Both the position numbers and the translations under genes were made by a program. The notes beneath the pieces were generated by a model, which did no database searches, was not told the origin of the DNA, and saw nothing but the letters and a program-made list of their open reading frames with translations. From Rubrivivax sp. (GTDB lineage: Bacteria > Pseudomonadota > Gammaproteobacteria > Burkholderiales > Burkholderiaceae_C), in contig JAIXSD010000654.1 of assembly GCA_027484885.1 (NCBI GenBank), forward strand, positions 1-6,022: 6,022 bases of DNA, written 5' to 3'. Position 1 is the stretch's first letter. Every line of letters begins with the position of its first letter. Shown piece by piece: positions 1 through 5,379 of this stretch.

Positions 1-1
1 C

Positions 2-178
2 GCTGTATCTACAGTCACCCGAGGTCCAGGAGATCTCATCTGGGGCGGGCACTTCGAGACCGCCAGCCTGCTGCCGATGCAGGCGCAGCCGGCCGATGCC
101 GAGCGCTTCGGTGCTGACTTTCTCTGGGCGATGCGGGCGATCCGGCGGCCCGAGCCCGTGCCGAGCGCGGCCCTTTGA
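2..178 (+). CDS. C-terminal fragment of an unrecognised protein (5' end outside window)
   Basis: An open frame runs from the window edge to a TGA at 176-178 and gives 58 residues with codon use like that of the genes that follow (mostly G or C in third position). The visible piece contains GDLIWGGHFETASLLPMQ, then an Ala/Glu/Arg-rich helical stretch ending in PVPSAAL. I do not recognise the family from this tail: it shows no signal sequence, transmembrane segment or metal-binding motif. The next gene starts 29 bases downstream on the same strand, or overlaps this stop if its alternative TTG start is used. That the fragment is a real gene rests on the long stop-free frame at high GC and the sensible amino-acid composition; no other frame in this stretch looks more protein-like. 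Confidence 0.55.
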   Translation, partial: AVSTVTRGPGDLIWGGHFETASLLPMQAQPADAERFGADFLWAMRAIRRPEPVPSAAL

Positions 179-191
179 AGGACCGGCGCTC

Positions 192-200
192 TGCTATCGT
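192..200 (+). promoter_or_regulatory. Possible extended -10 element for the lipoprotein gene
   Basis: The sequence TGCTATCGT fits the extended -10 form TGnTATnnT. It ends 7 bases before the ATG at 208, which would put the transcription start at or next to that ATG, so the message would be leaderless. No convincing -35 box is present at the normal distance, although extended -10 promoters can do without one. No Shine-Dalgarno sequence lies directly before the ATG, which fits a leaderless reading. This is inference from pattern only. Confidence 0.25.
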
Positions 201-207
201 CCCGCTC

Positions 208-699
208 ATGCGAAGCCTGATTTCCCTGATTCCCTTGACCGCTCTGTGCCTGCTGGCTGCCTGTTCCAGCACCGATCAAGGCAAGGCCGGCACGGCCGTC
301 GCCACGCCGCTGAGTGACCTGAACCTGCTCAGTGCCGCCATACCTGCCGTGCTGGCAGCGGCGCAACGGGCACCCTATGGTCTGCCGGCTGCACAGGATT
401 GCGCCAGCCTGGCGCTGGACATCCGGGCCCTGGACGAGGTGCTGGGCCCGGATATCGACGCTCCGGTGTCGGACAACCACCCGGGCCTGCTGGAGCGCGG
501 CGCCGAGGCCGGCTCGGGCGCCGCCGTCGGCGCCTTGCAGCGCACGGCCGAGGGCGTGATCCCCTTCCGCGGCTGGATCCGTAAGCTGAGCGGCGCCGAA
601 CGCCACTCGCGCCAGGTGACTGCGGCCATCACCGCCGGCGGCGTACGCCGGGCCTTTCTCAAGGGTTTGCGGGCGAGCCGGAGCTGCGGCTCGGCTTGA
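208..699 (+). CDS. Small conserved outer-membrane-type lipoprotein of unknown function
   Basis: The protein has 163 residues. Residues 1-19 form a lipoprotein signal peptide: a short basic start (MRS), a hydrophobic core, and the lipobox LAAC with the lipidated cysteine at position 19. Serine at +2 favours sorting to the outer membrane by the Lol pathway. The mature part has an Ala/Leu-rich helix, a DCASLALDIRALDEVLGPDID segment (about 64-84), and a strongly patterned C-terminal half with GVIPFRGWIRKLSGAERHS followed by TAAITAGGVRRAFLKG. The cysteines at 65 and 160 could form a disulfide. The C-terminal pattern is of a kind I recall from proteobacterial proteins annotated only as hypothetical, and I can give no function. 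An upstream TTG at 175 would add 11 residues before the signal; I chose the ATG because it gives a normal-length signal peptide. The gene probably does not depend on its neighbours. Confidence 0.8.
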   Translation: MRSLISLIPLTALCLLAACSSTDQGKAGTAVATPLSDLNLLSAAIPAVLAAAQRAPYGLPAAQDCASLALDIRALDEVLGPDIDAPVSDNHPGLLERGAEAGSGAAVGALQRTAEGVIPFRGWIRKLSGAERHSRQVTAAITAGGVRRAFLKGLRASRSCGSA

Positions 700-772
700 T
701 GCGGGGGCTTGTGGGTGGGCGGCAGAGCGGCAGTTGCCTTCCCGCGCCTGCCGCTTCATGCAAAACTGCGCC

Positions 773-1456
773 ATGAGCGAAGCACCGGCCCCTGAACTCC
801 CACCTGCCCCGAAGGCGCAGCCCACTGGCGCGGTGCGCCCCGGGCCTTACTTCGATCCCAGCATTCACGCCCACAGCCTGTTCGAAGACGCCCAGGCCAT
901 CTTCACTGGCGTGCTCTTCGTCTCCCTGGCTCTGATCCTGTTCGCCCAGGTCGGCCTGATGACTGGCGGCACGGCCGGCGCGGCCTTTGTGCTGCATTAC
1001 GCCACGGGCATCAGCCTGGGCAAGCTGTTCTTCATCATCAACATCCCTTTCTACTGGTTTGCCTGGCAGCGCATGGGGCGCGAGTTCACGCTCAAGACCT
1101 TCATTGCCATTGCCTGGCTGTCGGCGCTGACCGAATGGTCGCCCAAGCTCTTCGCCATCGAGCGCCTGCACCCGGCCTATGCCGCCGTGCTGGGCGGCCT
1201 GCTGCTCGGATCGGGCTGCTTGTTCTTGGCTCGGCATCGCGCCAGCCTGGGCGGCGCCACCATCGTGTCGCTTTACTTGCAGCATGCCAAAGGCTGGCGG
1301 GCCGGCAAGGTGCAGATGGGCATCGACTGCGTGATCGTGCTGTGCGCGCTGACCGTGGTGGACCCGACCCGCGTGGCCTACTCAGTGCTGGCCGCGGTGG
1401 TGATGAACCTCTTCATCGCCGTCAACCACAAGCCGGGGCGTTACGCCGTGCTTTGA
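773..1456 (+). CDS. YitT family integral membrane protein
   Basis: This is a 227-residue inner-membrane protein of the YitT family (PF02588). A soluble proline-rich N-terminus (about 1-35) precedes hydrophobic segments near 42-60, 64-80, 84-99, 106-122, 135-153, 182-197 and 200-217. The family signature appears as GLMTGGTAGAAFVLHYATG (about 61-79). A second copy of the same pattern, LGGATIVSLYLQHAKGW (about 159-175), follows 95 residues later, showing the internal duplication typical of the family. Bacillus YitT-type proteins carry a C-terminal DUF2179 domain; this one stops after the membrane part, a short form common in proteobacteria. The transported substrate, if any, is unknown. Upstream in-frame starts exist at 734 (TTG) and 758 (ATG), but neither adds family-like sequence, so I chose MSEAPAPEL at 773. 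No Shine-Dalgarno sequence precedes any of the three starts. Confidence 0.88.
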   Translation: MSEAPAPELPPAPKAQPTGAVRPGPYFDPSIHAHSLFEDAQAIFTGVLFVSLALILFAQVGLMTGGTAGAAFVLHYATGISLGKLFFIINIPFYWFAWQRMGREFTLKTFIAIAWLSALTEWSPKLFAIERLHPAYAAVLGGLLLGSGCLFLARHRASLGGATIVSLYLQHAKGWRAGKVQMGIDCVIVLCALTVVDPTRVAYSVLAAVVMNLFIAVNHKPGRYAVL

Positions 1457-1483
1457 CGGGCTGCAGGCCGGGCCTGGGCGTCA
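1454..1483 (+). terminator. Imperfect hairpin starting at the yitT-like stop codon
   Basis: Starting with the TGA stop, an outer five-pair stem (TGACG at 1454-1458 with CGTCA at 1479-1483) surrounds an inner five-pair stem (CAGGC at 1464-1468 with GCCTG at 1472-1476) with a three-base loop. An internal loop of five and two bases separates them. No run of T follows, so it is not a canonical intrinsic terminator. It may aid Rho-dependent ending or protect the 3' end of the membrane-protein message. Confidence 0.3.
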
Positions 1484-1531
1484 CGGCCTTCAAGTATTCT
1501 TGGCGCTTCCATGATTGGGGTTTCATGCCCC

Positions 1532-1536
1532 GGGAG
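1532..1536 (+). promoter_or_regulatory. Ribosome-binding site of the amidohydrolase gene
   Basis: GGGAG lies 8 bases before the ATG at 1545. It decides the start: the alternative in-frame TTG at 1515 has no such site and would place 10 extra residues before a normal signal peptide. Confidence 0.6.
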
Positions 1537-1544
1537 CCTTGCCC

Positions 1545-3272
1545 ATGCGTCCTGTCGATCTTCCGCGTGCTCTGGTGCTGAGTGCTTTGGCCTTCAGCCT
1601 GAATCTGCAGGCCGCGGCGCCGCTGCCGGCCGACACCATCTATCTGCACGGCTATGTGGTCACCATGAACGACGCCCAGCCGCGGGCCCAGGCCCTGGCG
1701 GTGCGCGGCGGCCGCATCCAGGCCGTGGGCAGCGAGGCCGAGGTGCGCGCCCTGCAAGGCGCCAAGACCCGGGTGGTGGACCTCAAGGGTCAGGCCTTGC
1801 TGCCGGGCTTTGTCGATGCCCATGGCCATGTCTCGCTGACGGGCTTGCAGGCGGTGTCGGCCAATCTGCTGCCGCCGCCGGACGGCAAGGGCAGCAGCGT
1901 GGCCGCCATCCAGGGCCTGCTGCGCGACTACGCCAAGGGCCCGGTGGCGCGCAGCCACAAAATCATCCTCGGCTTTGGCTATGACGAGGCGCAGCTGAAA
2001 GAGCGCCGGGCGCCCAACCGCCAGGAGCTGGACGCCGTGTCCAAAGACCTGCCGGTCATCATCATTCACCAGAGTGGCCATCTGGGCGTGCTCAACAGCA
2101 AGGCCTTGCAGCTGGCCGGCCTGAACGCCGACAGCAAGGACCCCGAGGGCGGCCACATCCAGCGCGAGGCCGATGGCAAGACGCCCAATGGCGTGCTCGA
2201 AGAAACCGCCTGGTTCAGCGCCGGCATGGGCCTGGTCCAGCCTTCGCCGCAGGACTATGCCGCCATGCTGGTGGAAGGCCAGAAGCTGTACGCCAAGTTC
2301 GGCTTCACCACCGGCCAGGACGGCCGTTCGGACGAGGCCAGCAACAAGACCTGGGTGGCGCTGTCGCAAGGCGGCAAGATGCTGATCGACCTGGTCTCCT
2401 ACCCCGACATCACCTTGCCCTTCACCGCCGGCCTGATGGAGCAGTCGGGCGGCTACTGGGGCCGTGAGTACAAGAGCGGCTTCCGCATCGGCGGCGTCAA
2501 GCTGAGCCTCGATGGCTCGCCCCAGGGCAAGACGGCGTTTCTGACCCACCCCTACCACCATCCGCCGGCCGGCAAGGGCGACGACTACCGCGGCTACCCC
2601 GCGCTCAGCGACGATGCCACCCAGAAAGCCGTGGACCAGGCCTATGCCAAGGGCTGGCAGCTGCTGGTGCACACCAATGGCGACGCCGCTTCCGACCAGA
2701 TGCTGCGCGCCGTTGACGCAGCCACGGCCAAGTACGGCGCGGCCGACCGGCGCACCGTGATGATCCACGCCCAGACCGTGCGCGAGGACCAGCTCGATGC
2801 CATGAAGCGCCTGGCCGTGACGCCCAGTTTCTTCGGCATGCATGCCTACTACTGGGGTGACTGGCACCGCGACGAAACCCTGGGCGCGGTGCGCGGTGAC
2901 CGCATCTCGCCGGCGCAGTCGGCGCTGCGCCGCCAGATGATCTTCACCCAGCATCACGACGCGCCGGTGGCTTTCCCGGATGCCATCGCCATCCTCGACG
3001 CGGTGGTCAACCGCCGCACCCGCAGCGGCGACATCCTGGGCCCTGACCAGCGCCTGCCAGTCGAGGTGGCGCTCAAGTCCATCACCTTGTGGGCCGCCTG
3101 GCAGCATTTCGAGGAGGCGAACAAGGGCTCGCTGGAAGTGGGCAAGCTGGCCGATCTGGTGGTCTTGTCCAAGAACCCGCTGACCGTGCCGCCGGCCCAG
3201 CTGCGCAGCATCCAGGTGCGCGAGACCATCAAGGCCGGCCGCAGCATCTACCGCGCGCCGGCGGCCCGCTGA
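1545..3272 (+). CDS. Exported metal-dependent amidohydrolase, YtcJ/Amidohydro_3 type
   Basis: The protein has 575 residues and belongs to the amidohydrolase superfamily, Amidohydro_3 branch (COG1574, YtcJ-like), which hydrolyses C-N or similar bonds in a metal-dependent TIM barrel. Residues 1 to about 24 form a Sec-type signal peptide ending near NLQAAA, so the enzyme is probably periplasmic. An N-terminal beta-sandwich strand set (IYLHGYVVTMN, then VRGGRIQAVG) is followed by LLPGFVDAHGHV with the metal-binding pair His93 and His95. Next come QSGHLGVLNSKAL (His179), VKLSLDGSPQGKTAFL (Lys319, Asp323), LLVHTNGDAASD (His376, Asp380), IHAQ (His408) and QHHDAPV with the probable catalytic Asp472. 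The closing LADLVVLSKNPL motif completes the metal-dependent hydrolase fold. Relatives include N-substituted formamide deformylase, but the substrate here cannot be read from sequence. The MpaB-like gene begins one base after its stop, indicating co-translation. Confidence 0.9.
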   Translation: MRPVDLPRALVLSALAFSLNLQAAAPLPADTIYLHGYVVTMNDAQPRAQALAVRGGRIQAVGSEAEVRALQGAKTRVVDLKGQALLPGFVDAHGHVSLTGLQAVSANLLPPPDGKGSSVAAIQGLLRDYAKGPVARSHKIILGFGYDEAQLKERRAPNRQELDAVSKDLPVIIIHQSGHLGVLNSKALQLAGLNADSKDPEGGHIQREADGKTPNGVLEETAWFSAGMGLVQPSPQDYAAMLVEGQKLYAKFGFTTGQDGRSDEASNKTWVALSQGGKMLIDLVSYPDITLPFTAGLMEQSGGYWGREYKSGFRIGGVKLSLDGSPQGKTAFLTHPYHHPPAGKGDDYRGYPALSDDATQKAVDQAYAKGWQLLVHTNGDAASDQMLRAVDAATAKYGAADRRTVMIHAQTVREDQLDAMKRLAVTPSFFGMHAYYWGDWHRDETLGAVRGDRISPAQSALRRQMIFTQHHDAPVAFPDAIAILDAVVNRRTRSGDILGPDQRLPVEVALKSITLWAAWQHFEEANKGSLEVGKLADLVVLSKNPLTVPPAQLRSIQVRETIKAGRSIYRAPAAR

Positions 3273-3273
3273 G

Positions 3274-3981
3274 GTGCGCGCGGCCCGCCATCCCGAGGCG
3301 GCCACTGTCCAGGCGCTGTACTACGGCGCCCGACGGCGCCGCATGTTTCGCATCGGCACCTATCTGGCCCTGATCCGGGCCATGGCGGTGGGCGAGCTGG
3401 TGCAGGTCTTCTACAGCCACAGCGAGCTGGTGCCGCGCACCCAGGCGCGCCTGGCCCGCACCCGCAACACCTTGCGCGAGCTGATCTGCCATGGCCTGGG
3501 CTCGCCCCAAGGCCAGGCGGCGCTGCAGCGCCTGCGCGCTGCCCATGCGCCGGTGCAGGCCGAGGCCGATGATTTTCGCTATGTGCTGGCGCTCTTCATG
3601 CTGGAGCCCCTGCGCTGGAACGCGGCCCACGGCGGCTCGCCGTTGAGCGCGGCCGAGCAGGCCTTGCTGCTGGACTTCTGGGCCCGGGTGGGCGAGGCCA
3701 TGGGCATCCCCGAGGTGCGCCTGAGCCCGGCGCAGTGGCTGGATTTTCAGCAGCGCTACGAGGCGCAGCACTGGCGCTTCACGCCCGAGGGCCAGCGCCT
3801 GGCCTCCGCCTGTTTGCAGGAGGTGGTGACCCTGTCTTTGCCGCTCGGCAGCCGCTCATTCTTCCGGCAGCTGATGCGGGTCAGCATGGACCCGGCTTTG
3901 GCCGCGCTGCTGCAGCTGCCTGCCGCGCGCGGGCCCGTCGCCTGGGCCCTGCGCGGCTGGCTGCGCTGGACCACGCCCTGA
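3274..3981 (+). CDS. MpaB/latex-clearing-type oxygenase family protein (DUF2236)
   Basis: The 235-residue product matches the pattern of the ER-bound oxygenase MpaB / rubber oxygenase Lcp catalytic family (PF09995, formerly DUF2236); characterised members are haem proteins that cleave C=C bonds oxidatively. Recognisable parts are HPEAATVQALYYG near the N-terminus, ARTRNTLRELICHG (61-74), LQRLRAAHAPV (84-94), DFRYVLALFMLEPLRW (100-115) and DFWARVGEAMGIPEV (134-148). Arg62 and Thr66, spaced like an active-site Arg/Thr pair in Lcp, and His91 as haem ligand are my inferred active-site candidates. No signal peptide is visible, so it is probably cytoplasmic or membrane-associated. The GTG start lies one base after the upstream stop and suits translational coupling; the ATG at 3343 would remove family-like N-terminal sequence. 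Substrate unknown. The family assignment is by remembered pattern, not by search. Confidence 0.72.
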   Translation: MRAARHPEAATVQALYYGARRRRMFRIGTYLALIRAMAVGELVQVFYSHSELVPRTQARLARTRNTLRELICHGLGSPQGQAALQRLRAAHAPVQAEADDFRYVLALFMLEPLRWNAAHGGSPLSAAEQALLLDFWARVGEAMGIPEVRLSPAQWLDFQQRYEAQHWRFTPEGQRLASACLQEVVTLSLPLGSRSFFRQLMRVSMDPALAALLQLPAARGPVAWALRGWLRWTTP

Positions 3982-3983
3982 TC

Positions 3984-3997
3984 GGCTGCTTGCAGCC
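3984..3997. terminator. Weak inverted repeat between convergent genes
   Basis: GGCTGC at 3984-3989 and GCAGCC at 3992-3997 are perfect inverted copies separated by TT, in the 31-base gap between two converging genes. The practical stem would be five pairs with a four-base loop. No T-run follows on either strand, so if it helps end transcription at all it does so weakly. Confidence 0.2.
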
Positions 3998-4012
3998 TGT
4001 CTGAGTCGGGCG

Positions 4013-4786
4013 TTAGCTGAAGTAGCGCTGGCGCAGTCGGGCGTAGCGCCCGTCGCGCTTGAGTTGGTCGAGCGCCGCCTGCAGGGCTTGCACCACGCGG
4101 TCGTCGCTGTCGGGGTGCAGGCCGAACCAGTAGCTGCGGCGCGCGTCCAGTTCCAGCAAGGGCCGCAGGGTTCGGTAGTCCAGCCGCAGCTGGTGCAGCT
4201 GCCAGGCGGCAGCCCAGTCCAGCATCACCATCAAGTCCATGCGGCGCGCCAGCAGCTTGCGCAGATTGCTGCCGTCGTCGAGCGCCAGCTCCAGGGCATC
4301 GCCGGCGAGCAAACCCTCGTCTTGCAGCCGGCGTGCCGCGGCGGACTCTCGCACCACGCCCACCTTCATGCCCGGCTGCAGGCGGCGCAGATCGTTGACG
4401 TGCTTGAGCACCGGCAGATCCTCGCGCTGGCGCAGGCCGTAGACCATGATGCGGCGCTCGCTGATCGGCCCGACCCACCGAAATTGCCGCTCGCGTTCGG
4501 GCAGGCGGGTCAGGGAGAACAGGATGCTGTTGTCTTGCGCCGCAGCGGCTTGAACGGCGCGGCGCCAGGGCTGAACCTGGATGTCCAGGCTCAGCTGCGC
4601 CTGCTCAGCCATCAATTGCAACAACTCGCTGCTGAAGCCCGCGGGCTGGCCGGCAGCGTCTTGAAAGTTCAGCGGCGGCAAATGCTCGGTGAACGCTTTC
4701 AGGGGCCCGCCCAGGCCGGGTTTGGCCAAGGCCCAGGGGCTGAGGCCGGCGGCCAAGCCGGCCAGGACGCAGTCACGGCGCCGCAT
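4013..4786 (-). CDS. Exported family-3 solute-binding protein (SBP_bac_3), solitary
   Basis: The 257-residue protein has the layout of a periplasmic family-3 substrate-binding protein (PF00497), the family that captures amino acids and related small polar molecules. Residues 1-21 form an export signal ending in ALA; its start, MRRRDCVLAG, contains twin arginines and could be read by Tat, although it lacks the ideal hydrophobic residues after RR. The opening AFTEHLPPLNF, GFSSELLQLMAEQA (50-63), and SLTRLPERERQFRWVGP (91-107) are typical first-lobe segments, with Arg94 in the position that usually holds the ligand carboxylate. MKVGVVRES (140-148) begins the second lobe, and LDQLKRDGRYARLRQRYF closes it. 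No permease or ATPase gene lies beside it, so it may serve a distant transporter or a sensor. The message has only a weak AGGG before the ATG. The ligand is unknown. Confidence 0.85.
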   Translation of the reverse strand: MRRRDCVLAGLAAGLSPWALAKPGLGGPLKAFTEHLPPLNFQDAAGQPAGFSSELLQLMAEQAQLSLDIQVQPWRRAVQAAAAQDNSILFSLTRLPERERQFRWVGPISERRIMVYGLRQREDLPVLKHVNDLRRLQPGMKVGVVRESAAARRLQDEGLLAGDALELALDDGSNLRKLLARRMDLMVMLDWAAAWQLHQLRLDYRTLRPLLELDARRSYWFGLHPDSDDRVVQALQAALDQLKRDGRYARLRQRYFS

Positions 4787-4868
4787 GGTGGCTCAGCCCT
4801 GAACGCCCGGACGGGCACGCCATCGATCGACCCATGTGCTGGCCCCTGTACTGCAAAGCGCAAAGTCT

Positions 4869-4884
4869 ACGGGCGGCGACCCGT
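4869..4884 (-). terminator. Short hairpin downstream of the eRF1-like gene
   Basis: On the minus strand ACGGG and CCCGT flank a six-base loop, starting 11 bases beyond the stop of the eRF1-like gene and followed by AGACTTTGC. It is only five pairs with a poor T-run, so it is a weak terminator candidate separating that gene from the solute-binding-protein gene. The rest of the 109-base gap (4787-4895) shows no promoter I can support. Confidence 0.25.
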
Positions 4885-4895
4885 GGAACTTGCGT

Positions 4896-5300
4896 TCACA
4901 TCGGTGACGGCGTACCGGCCATGCGGTCATATTTGACGAAGAACTGGCGCGCCTTGGCCACCAGCTGCGCTTCGGTCGGGTGGTCCACGGTTTCGTAGGC
5001 CACGATGTGCTTGGCGATTTGCGGGCGGTGCTTGTCGGCGTAGTGCTTGAAGTCGCTTTGCGCGGTGCTCGATCCGACCACCAGCACTTCCTCGATGCCC
5101 TTCAGCGCCTCGCAGACCTCGCCAAAAAACTCATGTTCGCTGCGCACCGCGCTGCCATGCTGCTTGGTGTGGTGGCTGTGGGCCTTGATCTTCTCGGCCT
5201 GCACATGCTCGGCGTCGAACTGCAAAACCTTGGCTTGCTGATGATCCAGCCAGACGACGGCGTGGAAGGTGGTGGTGTGCGGGGTCGATGTGGTGTTCAT
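4896..5300 (-). CDS. eRF1-domain-like 'translational machinery' protein
   Basis: This small 134-residue soluble protein resembles proteins annotated in Burkholderiales as translational machinery protein, which recall the third domain of eukaryotic release factor eRF1/pelota. After a Thr-rich start, HAVVWLDHQQAKVLQFD (13-29) forms the first strands. A His-rich stretch HSHHTKQHG (41-49) follows, then EHEFFGEVCEAL, the strand-turn VLVVGSSTAQSDFKHY (72-87), and YETVDHPTEAQLVAKARQFF (102-121). The VLVVGSSTAQSDF segment is the counterpart of the eRF1 domain-3 'GP..aK' turn. The biochemical role of this bacterial family is not established. The start ATG at 5300 is fixed by an AGGA eight bases upstream; a longer in-frame reading to 5501 overlaps the zinc-finger gene and adds low-complexity sequence. 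It lies 79 bases downstream of the TraR/DksA-like gene on the same strand and is probably co-transcribed. Confidence 0.75.
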   Translation of the reverse strand: MNTTSTPHTTTFHAVVWLDHQQAKVLQFDAEHVQAEKIKAHSHHTKQHGSAVRSEHEFFGEVCEALKGIEEVLVVGSSTAQSDFKHYADKHRPQIAKHIVAYETVDHPTEAQLVAKARQFFVKYDRMAGTPSPM

Positions 5301-5308
5301 GCTTGCGG

Positions 5309-5312
5309 TCCT
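5309..5312 (-). promoter_or_regulatory. Ribosome-binding site of the eRF1-like gene
   Basis: On the minus strand AGGA stands 8 bases before the ATG at 5300. It supports the short 134-residue form over the longer reading. Confidence 0.55.
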
Positions 5313-5355
5313 GGTTGGCGGATGAAAGAAAGGTTCAGAAAAGGAAAGCTGAAAG
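5312..5355 (-). promoter_or_regulatory. Pyrimidine-rich, G-poor leader between the two minus-strand genes
   Basis: On the mRNA (minus) strand these 44 bases hold 18 T, 16 C, 7 A and only 3 G, in a genome where G is otherwise abundant. Such C-rich, G-poor single-stranded RNA is the kind of sequence Rho binds (rut site), so it could allow termination or attenuation between the TraR/DksA-like gene and the eRF1-like gene. It also contains TTCAG and CTGAA separated by ten bases, which could pair weakly. No promoter match stands out inside it. Confidence 0.3.
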
Positions 5356-5379
5356 CGCGAAGGCCAGGGAGGGGGCCGC

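Noticed and set aside
734..762. TTGCCT and CATGCA as a promoter for the YitT-like gene
   Set aside because: Spacing is 17 but the second hexamer matches TATAAT too poorly.
659..1285. Minus-strand open frame opposite the YitT-like gene
   Set aside because: Low-complexity charged sequence; the plus strand gives a clear membrane protein with internal duplication.
1422..3305. Long minus-strand open frame of 627 codons opposite the amidohydrolase
   Set aside because: The plus-strand protein has a full set of family motifs; the minus reading is Ala/Arg/Gly/His-rich with no motif, a usual shadow in high-GC DNA.
3756..4478. Minus-strand open frame spanning the convergent gap
   Set aside because: It overlaps two well-supported genes and reads as Arg/Ala/Pro-rich shadow sequence.
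4816..4835. ATCGATCGA palindromic run
   Set aside because: Short self-complementary tetranucleotide repetition expected by chance; no partner copy or regulatory context.
4064..4936. Plus-strand open frame of 290 codons opposite the solute-binding protein
   Set aside because: The composition is Gln/Val/Ala-rich with no recognisable domain, while the minus strand encodes a complete binding protein with a signal peptide.
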